From: Nymphalis io
Taxonomy: Eukaryota > Arthropoda > Insecta > Lepidoptera > Nymphalidae
NCBI RefSeq assembly: GCF_905147045.1
Contig: NC_065904.1
Span: 3,906,001-3,970,000, forward strand
Direction of reading: 5' to 3'
DNA length: 64,000 nt
A model generated the notes under the pieces. The model saw nothing but the letters and a program-made list of their open reading frames with translations, had not been told where the DNA came from and searched no databases. Position 1 is the first letter of the stretch. Each line of letters begins with the position of its first letter. The translations under genes were made by a program, and so were the position numbers. Shown piece by piece: positions 11,349 through 24,344 of the stretch.

Positions 11349-12999
11349 ATGTATGTGTGTAAGCAAACATTTATCTATCCTCTACAGTTATGGTATTACA
11401 ATTTTCCTTATTTAATTTAGTCATTATAGCATTATGACTTTTTTTTGGCGACGTAAGTTTTTAAATTCCTGTATATACTATTACAAATGCAAAAACGTCT
11501 CCAAGCTTATTTAATAAAATAAGTAAATTAACAAAATTGATACTGTCATTTCGCGGTCCAAGGATCGTCTCCGTACTGTAAACTATTGCGATTATATATT
11601 GCTTGTTTATTGATAGATTTCTTATGCCATATCGGGACAGAAGTAAAGAACATTATGAAGACCAAAGCTTGAGTGATTACTTTATTTTACACAATTAGAA
11701 CTTGAAGCGCAGTGGTCTTCCATACGTAATTCATGTGAAAACAAGATGACATTTATTGGTAGGATAATATAGACCTAATATTATAATAAGTAAAATAAAT
11801 AAATAAAATAGGAAAAGACAAAATAGTTCCAAAAAATATTTTTCTCCTGTTTGTTCATATCAAGCGATTTTAACTTTTTTATTTGATAAATATTTAGTGT
11901 TGCCTATAAGTAAAATTAAATAAAAAAAAAATAGTAATTATAGTAAGAAAAAAAATTAACAACACATGCAAATTCATACAGTTATGTTTTTCTTACGTTT
12001 TCAATAATGAATATGATATAAGCAATAGTGCGAGTTTCAATCGAAATTATTCTTATATCAAGGTTATGCAGATGTACAGAGGACAGAACAGTGACCTATA
12101 AGCTCTATAACAAGAATAACAAGTTCGAGCATTTTGTAATGAACTTGCTTATTGCTAACGTAAGATACCATAATAAAGGCCTAGTCGTAAAATTAATCCC
12201 TGGTAAACTTGTTTTTACAATAAAATAAATAGACAAACTTTTTTTTTAATAAATTACTAAATGCATTTTTGATATTCATGGTGAAGATTTGTTTGCTCAA
12301 TAGGAAGATTTGTTTCTAATATTGACTATTAAAAAAAAAACATATTTAAAAAATCTTTATGGTGTTGTCATTAAATTGCTGAAGGCTTATTAAAAACCTC
12401 AAATAGTTATAAAAATATTTAAACTAATTTACAAGCTCAATGCTTTCGATTATTTATAATTTAAAACCTCTAGTGTCGTACGTTTTGATTTGGCGCTTGG
12501 CTAGCCCTTTGCGTCCAATGAGGGACGAATTACGGTATTCTAGAGTCTCGTGTGGTTACCGGAGGGGAGAGGTCACTGTCAGACGGAGCCTGCGGCCGAC
12601 ATTAACACCAATGCTATATGATTTTGCATAATTTTATTACTTTCCGAATCGGTGGATTTTTTATCATACGTCGAAATAGCGGTATCTATTTATTAGCTAT
12701 TTTTTGCGTTGAAAAAAAAAGTTCATGTAAGGATAAATTGTAAATAAATATTTTTATTTAATATACCTATTAACTTTATACGATAGTCAACTAGTTAGTG
12801 ATTACCTCCAATGATCTATATTAAAATGAAATAACAATTATTAAAACATTGTATAATATTTACCCACTAAGTAAAACCCGATATGTGTACCCTAATGATA
12901 ACTTCATTAATTAAATATTTGAGGTATTTGAGGTGAGGTTCTTGATCGGTGTGACTGTGTTCATCAGATTGCAATACATTATAGTGACGTGCCTTCGTT
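11349..12999. other. Spacer without a recognised gene
   Basis: AT-rich, with short open frames only. A GC-richer patch at about 12490-12610 stands out from its surroundings and may be an old transposon fragment, but I do not recognise it. Confidence 0.5.
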
Positions 13000-13171
13000 G
13001 CGGGCGACCGGACACGCGACAGTCGACACGACAGTAGTCAGATGCGCGCGCGCATTGGAGCGATCTGACGCTCGTTCTTAGTCAGAATTTATTATATTTA
13101 TTTATTTTCTATAATCGTTTTAGTGTCAGTGTACCAACGCTTCGTTAATGGGATACGAAATTAGAGAAACG
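13000..13171 (+). promoter_or_regulatory. Probable promoter and 5'UTR exon of the epimerase gene
   Basis: A CpG-rich stretch (13000-13075, with GATGCGCGCGCGCATTGG) precedes a good donor, ACG|GTAAGT, at 13172. The next acceptor, TGCAG, at 17805 lies 28 nt before the GALE start codon. Splicing 13171 to 17806 would create a short upstream ORF starting at 13148. The exact transcription start is not visible. Confidence 0.5.
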
Positions 13172-14400
13172 GTAAGTATTATTTAGATAACGGTTCTATG
13201 AAAGTGAATGTACGGCTTAGTGAAAACAGTTATAGTTGTTGAGTGATAGACGCATGTGAACTCGTCTTGTCTCTTTTTTTTAATGATGATCTTATAAATA
13301 TCCAATATAAAAATTAACATTTATAAATTTCATATAATTCAGTTAGTATTTAATTACAATTATTTTAAATATCATTATAATATATATTTTTAAATATACA
13401 TTTAAATATTACGGAATTTTATCAATCTTTTTTTTTTCATCTTTACAAACAGGACTGACCGGAAAAAAAACTTCTTAATTGTCCGAGCATGTAGGATTCT
13501 ACATAAAAATGATATTGATCGAGATGGTAAAATAATGATTCATATATACATTCGTCATTCGACCATGTCTTCCAATAACCTATTAAAGTGTTCTTTTTCT
13601 CCGTAAATCATGAAAGATAAATAACGATTCTAAGTTAAGTTGCACATAATCAAGGGTTACTGAACTCCTGTTATACCCTGCAGCGCAGGATGTTGTAAAA
13701 GGAAAATAAGTTGTAAAAAAATATCGTATCTAATAAGAAAGCATAAAAGATAGACATCATAAATGTTAAATTATATTTAAAATATTTTACGATTGATACA
13801 TTATTCATTGATATTCGTTTCACTAGTAAATTAAATTATAATACAGTAGCTAAAGACATCGTTGTTAGTACTTAATAAAAACATAATTTTATTTAAAAAG
13901 CGAATTATATGTTGCATATTTACTGGAATACAAATAACTTTGTTTAAAAATATCATATCAAAATGGCTATATATTTTTTAAGTGGTAACTTTATCTGCGG
14001 TACAATAACACATTACATTTATATATAAAGAAACGAAGTATTTTTTATCATTATTTTAGTCAAATCGCGAATAATATCATTAAAATAATCTTGTTTGATT
14101 TCGATTAAGCTAGTAAGTATTAATTAACTATTGCAATTCTGAAAAATATATTAATCTAAGTTATGAACGAGATAATAAAATCTCTGATCGGCGGATTGTA
14201 GAAATTCAAAGCGAGTACGACTTGATAAAGATTGATTTGATTTTTTTAATATCAACTAACACTATTATAATTTTAGGCATATATGTAGATGATAGATTAA
14301 AACTATAAAACATAGGTCCGAACCGAACACGCTACTATTAAGATAAGCTCTATCCAATAGGATACCATTGGTAAATAAATAAGTTATTACTATTAAGGAA

Positions 14401-14714
14401 GCCGAGATGGCCCTGTGGAAAGAACGCGTGAATCTTAACCGATGATCGTGGGTTCAAACCCGGGCAAGCACCACTGAATTTTCATGTGCTTAATTTGTGA
14501 TTATAATTCATCTCGTGCTTTACGGTGAAGGAAAACATCGTGAGGAAACCTGCATGTGTCTAATTTCACTGAAGTTCTGCCACATGTGAATTCTACCAAC
14601 CCGCATTGGAGCAGCGTGGTGGAATAAGCTCCAAACCTTCTCCTCAAAAAGAGGAGAGGAGGCCTTTAGCCCAGCAGTGGGACATTCACAGGCTGTTACG
14701 GTTACGGTTACGGT
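14401..14714 (+). mobile_element. Full-length tRNA-headed SINE family A
   Basis: It starts GCCGAGATGGCCCTGTGGAA, has B-box GGGTTCAAACCC, and shares the whole body with the 9991 copy. It ends with GGCTGTTACGGTTACGG, where the tail has become a short TTACGG tandem. This tail is SINE-derived, not telomeric. Confidence 0.88.
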
Positions 14715-16803
14715 ATTAAGGATTCGTCCTAAAATTTCTTTAGTATTATCCTTTAATCTACTATATTTATAAATGAATATTGCATATATTTATATACTTT
14801 AATTTGCATTTGTATATATTATTTAAGATAAAAAATATATATAATAAAACTGATTCATTCTTATTTACTATAATTTAATTATATGAAGTTAGCGTTGACA
14901 ACCCTAATCGGACGCGTGATTTGTTTTTTTTTTATTCTTTGAAAACATGTGTATTTAATTATCGGCAATGGGAAATGTCTGATGATATCACCGAATGGCT
15001 AAAGGCTTACTGTTAAACGTTTAACCATTTAACCATAATATAATTAGACATGCCTGTTATTATAATATGATCTTGTATTAAAATATATGCAACAACATTT
15101 TAATGTGCACAGTGGTTTTTCCATATTTCTCTTTTGCTTGAATATTTAAAAAAAAGTCATTGTGTTTAAAATATATATATATTACAAAATACATTCGTAC
15201 TTTTACTGTTTTTATTTAAAATATTGTTGAAAAATATTTTCATGTTTTTACCTCAACGTACTTTACCTTGAATAAAAATAGTCTTGTAGAATATTTTTTA
15301 ATTTAGTTTAATATTTTTTCATTAATATACTTTACAAATACATAAGCCATAAACACTTGTTACAAAAATAAAGTCTCAGAAAAATTTCAACACATTCATA
15401 ATTTAGTTAGTATCATATTTAAATAAATACTTAATACTCAGGGAAGGAAGCTAATGTTTTTGTATTTACTATGTCTCAACGGATAGACAACAAAACCAAG
15501 TCAAATTGTGCAACTGCCATTTCGCAAGATAACTCCTTGATGATCACTTAGCGCAGTCGGTGTTAGCCTTACGAAAATTATTTCATTATAACAGCAAAAC
15601 CCTTTAAACTTCTTTTTCTCTCTTCATAACCTACACTTCCTAACAATTCGGTCATCGGCGTCGTAACAAAATGCGGGTATTTTATACTTTTAAAATATAG
15701 AACGAATTTATCTGTGAAAATAGAAATGCATTTTTAACAATGTATTTTAAAAATTAATAACATTTATCCGTCATCCGTCCTGGATTAATCGTTGCGTTCA
15801 TTTAATAATAGATAAGTTACCAATAATTAAAAAAAATCGATTTAAGTATAGCGATATTCAAAACAATGTAGCTTAGAAACGTACTGTACCTATGTATATG
15901 AGATATCCAGCGGAAAAGCTTAAATTATTCAAGTTTTTCTTTTAAAAAATATGAAATAAAATCAGTCAGTTTTAGTAGGTACCTATGTAACATAAACTGC
16001 AAGACTGAGCGTCTGAGCTCATTTACTCATCAAAAATTTTAAACACTGAAGGATCTTGGAAGAAAAAACGTGACTGACGTTACCTTCACATCTCAATTAA
16101 CATACAAGGCAATTAAAAAGCTTTATATTTCAAGTTTCTTTAAGAATTAAGTCGAGGGTTCAAATATAGCTGTAAGCATTAGCGTAAAGCTGTTTCTGAC
16201 ATTTTTAACCTTAAGATTCAGAGACAATGAATTACTTCGGTTGCGTGGTTTTACGAAATATGTATAAGGTACAATAACATGCTCCAATATACTCCTTCAA
16301 TTACTCTATATTGAAAATTTCATATTGAACATTATTAACGAGTTATTAATTACATAATACATCTAACTATATAAATACGTACAGCGACAAAAACTAATAA
16401 ATATATTTGTAATCATTATTGTTTATAGAATTCGATACAAACATTTAACATAGGTACGTTAGGTTTTCCTTACCTCATTATTAAAGCGTAATAAACTCTA
16501 TAGAAGGAAGCGCTTCCTTGTTCTTGTAATTTCCTCTTTATACTCCATAGCGCCATAAAGAACGTGACTTCTAAGATGCAGTCAGGGTCAAACAAAGTCG
16601 AATTTAATGGCACATTGTTTAAAACCGCAACACAACAACAACATTTATGACTGATCTATAGTAAAATATGTCTACTACTACAATCGTCATTTTACTCTTA
16701 TTGATAATATAAATTAAATTGTCGAAGTATTAAATTATCAAGTTTCGTGAAATTATTATTTTTGTTTGTTGTAACACTGTTTTTGTTCAACAAACATAGG
16801 AGA

Positions 16804-17620
16804 ATCAAAATCAAAATATTTTTTATTCAAATAGACTTTTACAAGTGTTTATGAATCGTTAAGCGCTACCACCGTTTCGGAATGTGGATTCCACCGAGAA
16901 GAACCGACAAGAAACTCAGTAGTTACTCTTTTTATTACAAAAACACAAATTTGTATTAATTACATTCACTTAGTTCCTGGACGAGATCCAATAATTATTT
17001 AATTTTCGTCACACGTATATTCAGTAACAGAGTAATAGGCTTTACTAATAAGATTATTTTTTCTAACTAATTGAAGTCCGCTTTGTGGCAACTCAAGTGT
17101 AGACTGCGGATTTTTTTTAAAATGCGTATATCTAGCCCTAAAAACGATTGATTAACTTTATTAAGACATAACCTTGGAATGATTATTTTATTTATTTTAT
17201 TTCTAGTATTAAATTTATGTATATCACTTTTCTTTGTGTAATGATTAATATTTTTACCTATATACTATTTGCATAAATATACGGCGATGCAACTGTCATA
17301 ATACCAATATTCCTAAACGCATCTCTGAGGGAAGCTCTAGCTCTAATTATAAATAGTCCGTATGGCCCTTTTTTGGATATTGAAAATCGATTCAATGTCA
17401 GCCGCTTTACCCCAAAGAAGGATGTCGTAAGACATAATACTGTGGAAATAACCGAAATAAACGATCCTGGCAGTTTTAATATCTGTCAATTGCCTAAACT
17501 TCCTTATAGCCTAAACTGCGGAGCTGTGCCTACCTGCTAGAGAAGACAAATGGGGACTCCACTGGAGCTTTGAGTTTAAGATTATACTCAAGAATCTGGT
17601 GGAGTTAACAATTTCAAGAT
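16804..17620 (-). mobile_element. Jockey/CR1-like LINE fragment, 3' end
   Basis: Read on the minus strand, the block around 17345-17465 translates to ARIVYFGYFHSIMSYDILLW and then WGKAADIESIFNIQKRAIR. This is the thumb-region pattern (SYDILLWG...QKRAIR) of Jockey/CR1-type reverse transcriptases. The 3' UTR reaches about 16804. The copy is 5' truncated and broken by stops and frameshifts. It lies antisense in GALE intron 1. Confidence 0.75.
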
Positions 17621-17833
17621 CAATATTATTCATTTTTAAAAGCAACCAATATTTTTTTACATTTGGCATTGTAAATATTACGTACTAAGTTTACAATACA
17701 TTAAGCTAAATTAATTACATTAATTTAATTACATTAAGCTAATATTGAACTTCATTCCATGTAGGTATTTTTTTAATTATTAAAAACGTATTCTTTTTGA
17801 TGCAGACTGAATTAGAATAAAAGAACAATTAAA

Positions 17834-20800
17834 ATGCCGAGATTTAAGACGATTATGGTCACGGGTGGTGCCGGTTATATTGGCAGCCATTGTGTGGTGG
17901 ATCTCTTGGAAGCGGGCTACGAAGTTGTTGCTATAGATAATTTTGCAAATGCTGTGGGCGATGAAGAAGGTTCTCCGGCTCTCAAACGAGCCGAAGAGAT
18001 AGCGGGCAAGAAAATAACGTTTTACGAAGCTGATTTACTAGACAAACCGCAAATCAACGATATTTTTGATAAGGTAAAAATGCATTGACACTATGTTTTG
18101 CAATACACGACTTAAGCTACATTAATTAAAATATCCAAATACATAGTTATCCTTATTTACTGGTGGTATGGCTTTGAGCAAGCTCGTCTGGGTAGATACC
18201 ACCTACTCATCAGATATTCTACCGAAAAACACCAGTACTTGATATTGTTGTGTTCCGGTTTGAAGGGTGAATGAGCCAGTGTAATTACAGACACAAGGGA
18301 CATAAAATTTTCCTTCCCAAGGTTGTTGGCCCATAACACATGGCACATGTTAGCGATGATTGACATTTCTTACAATGCCAATATCTAAAGGGGTTGGTGA
18401 CAACTTACCATCAGGTGGCCCATATGCTTGTCCGCCTTCCTAGTCTAATATATATATATTTATATATATAATCATTTTATATGTCACCACGAATTTTTTT
18501 TCGCAATATAAATACATACAAAACTGTTTAATCCTACTTCTTAAAATGACTGGATTACTTGAAGACTTTTTTTTAAGTTAGTATCAATCCAAGATTTGAT
18601 CGATTCGAATTCGATTGGTCTGTTTTTTCGATCTTACTTGCACAGATGTCAAGTTAAATTTAAATTCGTCTTGAGGATATTTTCGATATATTTGCGTCGA
18701 GATATAACCATGGGCTTTGTCAGCGATTTCCATATCAATAAATTTTCAATCACCAAATTGGACACCGTTACTTTTTTATAATACTGTAATACCATATAGA
18801 TAATGTCTTTCATTCGACTTTATTTTAGCATGATGTGGACTGTGTCATCCACTTTGCAGCCTTAAAGGCGGTCGGTGAATCTATGCAACAACCTCTTCTA
18901 TACTACCAAAACAACTTACTTGGTATGCTCAATTTATTAGAGGTAAGGAAGGCACCAGCATGTTTCCTTTATTATTAACTTTTTTTTTGTTATTGTTTCT
19001 AAACTTAATCTTTATCAATTTGATAAAACTTTCAATGATAACCTCGTTATATACTGGCTATTGTTTACAAGATTAAAAAAAACGATAAATTTTCCTCATT
19101 GGAACGCACAGACAAACACTTAACACGCACTTGCAAATCACATTAATAATAAGGTTCGATTAAATTTTAAATATTTGCTTATTCGTTTTATTAATTAAAA
19201 AATCAAATACCTTATCCATTAAAAAAGTCGTATTTATAGGTTTGATTTAACCTATCAAATTTATATAACCCTGATAATATGACATTTTCAAAGTTTATGA
19301 TTGAAATGTATATAATTTATAAGAAATTATAATATCCTTGTAGAGGGAACGGATTCCTTTCGTTTTGAACTTTTGCTTGTTACACGCAAAAGCCATCGCC
19401 ATCCATTAAGGCTACTAACATTTCTTCAATTATTTTTTAAGCAACTAAACTTACCAATTTATCGGAATGTTTGTAGGTAATGCGCTCACATAACTGCTAT
19501 CAAATAGTGTTTTCTTCATCTTGCACGGTGTATGGCGAGCCGGAACATCTACCCATCACTGAAACTCATCCTACCGGCAGCATCACAAACGTATACGGAA
19601 GAACTAAGTACTTTATTGAGGAAATGCTTAAAGATTTAAGCGCCGCTGATGAGGTAAGTTATGAAACATTCAATACATTGAATGATCTATCTTGGATCCT
19701 AAATTCTAATGAATTGCCTAAACACTCTTAAAAAATATTGACACTAGTGGTCATACAGCTATGACCAAGGTTGTCACACCGATTTCAAACACAACTGTAT
19801 GTTTATATAATACATATATTCTCGAAAAAAACATTATATATATACCTAATATTTAAGGTTATTTGGTAGAATCCAAAAACAACAATTAATCTTTATCGTA
19901 CACCACATATATAACAATTACAATACACATAAACGAGGGTAGATGTACAAAAACAAACTAATAACCAAGAGAGCGATGTTTTAGAATTAAGAGAACCTTA
20001 AGACTCGACATAGAAGTAGCAGCATTTAAAACAATACACAAATAATATTGAATAAATGTATATTATATTAACAATATTATCAATATAAAAATATACTTAA
20101 TGACATGTTTAAAATATATTGGTACATTAACTAGCTGAGCACCTGTTGAATCTTCTATCTTAATATAAAACAACTAGGCCAAGTGTGTCGCTCCGACCGT
20201 CCGACATAATCGCTATCTCGCAAAAAATATCTTTCACAACCGGTCTGACTAGCCTAATTATGCGCCTACTATTTAAACATTAATTTCGATGAAGTTCAAG
20301 GATCTTCGTTGTTCCGTCTTTCCAAATCAATAACGAACCATATTAAGATTGAGGAAATGTTTTTTTATTATACATACTTACCTATCCCAATAAAAATATG
20401 AGATAGGGCGTCATCTTTCTTATATATATTTGTTTTCTAAACATTTAACAGCATACGAACAATACACAAACATATTAAATGTTTGTGTATTGTTTTGTTT
20501 AAATCGATATTACATATAAGAGGCATAGCACGAAAATAGGTTTTGCTTGTGACACGGAGGCATTTTCAATTCATGGTTAAAATGAAAAAAATACTGTCAT
20601 AACGGTGAACATAACTTTGTTATGAACGCTACAAAGTTTTAAAAATGGAAATAATATAATTAATTTTTATAAGGTCTTATAAAATAGATTTTTTACAACA
20701 ATAATGCAAAATGTTGAAAATTTTTGTAAGTTATAAAGAAAACGCAACATAATGTATTCATCCTATTAATTTTAAAAATATCTGTTTACAGAAATGGAAC

Positions 20801-22212
20801 ATAATATCACTCCGCTATTTTAACCCTGTGGGCGCGCACCCCTCGGGGCTAATTGGAGAAGACCCCACCAAGGAGTTCACTAATCTTATGCCTTTCATGG
20901 CTCAAGTGGCGCTTGGCAAAAAACCCGTGCTCACGATATTCGGCAATGATTATAATACACCTGATGGAACAGGTAAAGTTGACAGCTTAGACCTTGAGGT
21001 TTTCCCGAAGAAATTAAACTTTCTGTTACACCCCTACTTTACATGGGATAACGCTGAGTAACTAACTCACATTGCAGTGTCAGCGTTATTATTTTGAGGC
21101 ATAGAAGTAAGGCTCGGCAGGAGTCAGTCTCTTAACTCGCACGCGACGGTTGCCTAACAATTTATTATTATTATTATATATAATTATTTTAAGTCTATTT
21201 TCATAATTAATATATACTAATAAGTTTATAATCACTATTTTATGTTTTAAACCTATTACTTTACATACAATACATATACGTACGTACGTTAGGGGATAAT
21301 TAGTTAAACAATGTATACAAACATTTTTACAACATTCTTTAACTAATCACCGCCTTTTCTTTCTAATGTCAAATCTATGAACACAGAACGAGATAAATAA
21401 GTGTTTAAGCGACAGTTTTAAAAAAAATGTAATAAGTATATCGATATAATTTTTAAACAGGTATTCGTGATTACATCCACGTTATGGATCTGGCGAATGG
21501 TCACGTTGCTGCTCTGAACTTACTCAGTGAAAATCATGTGAGACTCAAGGTCAGTTATGCACAAAAACTTTCCAAACAATGAAAACCTCTTTTTTATTGG
21601 AGGTTCGAATTATGACGTAAGAATAATGTTTTGTCTTTTTAGGTATACAATCTAGGTACAGGCAAAGGTGTATCGGTTAAAGAGCTGGTAGAAGTATTCG
21701 AACGTGTTACAAGCACCAAGATACCGATTAAGTACGTGGCCAGGAGATTGGGTGATATTACAGCTATGTGGGCGGACCCCACTCTCGCTAAGGAAGAATT
21801 GGGATGGACAACGAAGCGCTCTGTTGAAGAGATGTGTTAGTATTTTTTGTATGAAAATGCGACAATACCAAAAGCATATCAGAATTCTAGAAAGATCTTT
21901 CATAATACCTACTTAATTTAGTACAGTCCCTAACTTACTCAATTTTTTTACGACAGTATAATATAGTAAATAGAAAATATTTATTTTATAATGAAGGAAG
22001 AGTTATTGATCATTGCAATTTTTTAAGTTTATACATAAATAAAATACAGCGTCCACTGTAATTAATTAATTAACATGTCGTTGACAAATAAAAATCATAA
22101 ATGTACGTTTCTCTTCATAGGTACCGATTTTTGGAGATGGCAAACCATCAACCCTGATGGATACCCGAAGAAAAATAAAACAACAGTCATTGTTGTTAAC
22201 GGAAAAAGTTAG
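17834..22212 (+). CDS. Gale: UDP-galactose 4-epimerase (GALE), seven coding exons
   Basis: Exons: 17834-18073, 18829-18942, 19477-19653, 20792-20972, 21461-21549, 21643-21835, 22121-22212. All are GT-AG and in phase, giving 361 residues against about 350 in the family. It is an extended short-chain dehydrogenase that interconverts UDP-galactose and UDP-glucose (Leloir pathway) with tightly bound NAD. Visible motifs: Rossmann TGGAGYIGSH at residues 11-20, IHFAALKAVGES (exon 2), FSSSCTVYGEP with the catalytic Ser, VYGRTK (catalytic Tyr and Lys), RYFNPVGAHPSG, FGNDYNTPDGTGIRDYIHV (junction of exons 4 and 5) and YNLGTGKGVSV. The typical SSSATVYG has Cys for Ala here. The C-terminus after DFWRWQTINPDGY is longer and more basic than usual. 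A poly(A) signal AATAAA lies at 22263. Confidence 0.96.
18158..18446 (-). mobile_element. Family B repeat in GALE intron 1 of the coding region
   Basis: Minus-oriented copy. It begins on the + strand with TACTGGTGGTATGGCTTTGA and ends CATATGCTTGTCCGCCTTCC. It lies 85 bp after coding exon 1. Confidence 0.83.
20458..20494. repeat. Perfect 16-bp hairpin in GALE intron
   Basis: AACAATACACAAACAT and its exact reverse complement are separated by ATTAA. The region is intronic and AT-rich. It is possibly a remnant of a small foldback element. Confidence 0.6.
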
Positions 22213-24174
22213 CACGCCGACTTCAATTACAATAATCTATTACTTACGCGTAGCTATATATTAATAAATAAGATTCTTATTTAACATGTATTTTTTGTTA
22301 ATGCTAGAATTCCCAAATGTAAATCGTCTATATAAAAAAAAAATTACGTAAAAAGTAAATTAAGTTAACTTTTTACATCGTTTATTAAAAACAAATATTA
22401 AAAGATTGTTTTATAAGGGTTTTGGGTTTTGTTACAGAATCTTAACAATAATAATCTATTTTATGTTTCATTTCAACAACTTGCTTTCTTACATTTTAGA
22501 TTTAAAAAAAAAAAACAAGTCATTTGTTTCTTATGTATTTATTAAATTTCTTCATACAATGATATATGTTGCCATTTTAAAGGTTCGAAGCCAACACTAG
22601 TTGTGTTCGGAAGTAAATACCGTGCGAACAGCTCTAATACCTTCACATCTTTGACTGCAATGCAGGACCTTAATAAGTCTGGAATATATTTAATAAAAAA
22701 CTATTCAAACATAATAATTCGTTAGCAATATTAAATAGTTTTTTCTAAATGGACTTGATGGCAAAGTGTGAACGCATTGCTGGCCCACTCGTTACTCATT
22801 GGTCTAGTAGCTAGCATGTAAGGTTACTAATATCGATATCCTTGGTTCGAACTGCAGGTCGGGCCTGATAATTATTTTTTTTTTTGTAAAGAAATTCTCA
22901 GTAGCCCGATTCGGTTTGGAATGATTCTGCGTGCTATCGGATTATAAGAGTGAATAAAGATTGCATATGTATTAGAACACACATATGCTCTATAATATAT
23001 CGGCAGTCTTGGTCGAAATCGGTTGGAGGTATGTCATATCATCAACATGCCACCAACCTAGACAATAGGAGATTTAGATATATTTTTTAATATACATATA
23101 AGTATATTACCCTTTAAAAAGCATGATCCTTCAAAAATGTCTATAACATACTATAATATTCAAGTGTATGTTAAATAGAGGAAAAAGTAGAAGTATCTTT
23201 GGCAAACTAAAGCATGGGTACATATGTACGGCAGCATAGCAAAGTTAACTTTTTCAGGATGCACCTTCTTGATATAACAGATCGTTGTACGCTCTTGCGG
23301 TGTTCTCTTTTTGCTATACTGGTTACATTCTTAAATATAGTTCGCGTAGTAGACCTACTAATAGATAGTTTAGTATTCTTTGTCAATTGTTGCCATTATT
23401 GTAGTAACACTGATTGATTACCCTCAATGTCAAGTTTGACACTAAATTTATATACCTTTATTAAAGTCATATCATCACAAAGGTTTACAAGATTCCAATT
23501 TGCTTCAGCATTACTCGAAATGTGTCTACAGATCATTATGATAAAGCTGCTTTCTAATTCATTTGAACATTACATTAATTCATGTTAACGTTAGGCCTCG
23601 AAAGGAGACCTTGGCGATGACCATCTGTGGTTAAAGTTCTACTTAGCTTTTTCTTTGCTTGGGCCAGCGTGAATTAAATTAGAAGATGATTAAACTATTG
23701 TGTTTACCAATCTTTATTCTTATTAATATTTTTTCAAACAGAAGTACTTTCGGGGTCCCATTAACGTTTTACCATTTATTAGTTTTATTACTGTGTATAA
23801 TATCAGCAATATAGTATACACTTAGTTACCGCCGCATGTGTTAGGTACCATATGTCTTTTTCTGTACCCATAACAACGTGGCAAAATTTTATGATGATTC
23901 GTTGAGTAGTTGAGACGTGAAGACAAACAAACAAAGCCACTTTTACGTTTACAATATTGGTAATGATAACACGCACCAAAATTCAGGGAATGCTAAGGAT
24001 GGCAGATCGGGCAGTTTGGAGCGACTTATGGTGTCATGACATTTCGACGAGAGAAAAAAAGAATAATAATAATGATAGTGATATTCAAATGAGTTTATCT
24101 TTTAGAAAACATAAGCTAAATATGAAAGTTAGTAAATGATTAAGGTAGTTTAATATTTTATATGATTTTCAAAT
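22213..24174. other. Convergent intergenic region between GALE and METTL4-like gene
   Basis: Holds the GALE 3'UTR (AATAAA at 22263), a decayed tRNA-like SINE head near 22795-22865 (CTTGGTTCGAACTGCA as B-box-like) and the left copy of the METTL4-flanking repeat (23473-23844). It then has a common repeat tail containing GTTGAGTAGTTGAGACGTGA (about 23860-23960). No coding exon was recognised on either strand. Confidence 0.55.
23473..23844 (+). repeat. 372-bp direct repeat, left of METTL4-like gene
   Basis: Starts CATCACAAAGGTTTACAAGA and ends TTACCGCCGCATGTGTTAG. The copy at 26845-27215 is in the same orientation with only about 8-10 differences that I counted. It contains GTTAGGCCTCGAAAGGAGAC and GGGCCAGCGTGAATTAAATT. 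It is non-coding and probably part of a mobile element. Confidence 0.88.
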
Positions 24175-24263
24175 ATATTACAAATCTAAAAGTGTACCCG
24201 ACACTTTTAGATTCTCTATATTTATTGTAGTACCCTTAATTAATTTACAATACATTAGATAGT
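24175..24263 (-). other. Candidate fifth exon of METTL4-like gene (non-conserved tail)
   Basis: A T-run acceptor at 24264 would join exon 4 in phase and add DYLMYCKLIKGTTINIEN plus about ten residues to a stop at 24177-24175. The tail lacks the family's C-terminal motif and overlaps both a poly(A) signal and a 13-bp palindrome. It is more likely intergenic sequence or a degenerate end. Confidence 0.25.
24182..24213. repeat. Perfect 13-bp hairpin at the 3' end of the METTL4-like gene
   Basis: AATCTAAAAGTGT and ACACTTTTAGATT flank the loop ACCCG. A minus-strand AATAAA lies just upstream in transcript sense (24224-24219), so this hairpin is near the likely poly(A) site. Confidence 0.6.
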
Positions 24264-24344
24264 CTAAAAAAAAATTAAACTAATATGATTTATATATATG
24301 TTATATATGGCATACCAAGTGTTAATAATAAAATATTTACTTAC

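Larger units (their letters stand above)
13172..17805. other. Long first intron of the epimerase gene
   Basis: About 4.6 kb, AT-rich. It contains one full SINE family A (14401-14714) and a LINE fragment (16804-17620). No open frame with protein-like composition was found elsewhere. Confidence 0.5.

Noticed and set aside
14695..14714. Telomere-like TTACGG repeats
   Set aside because: Only three units, at the tail of a SINE. Insect telomeres are TTAGG; this is tail variation.
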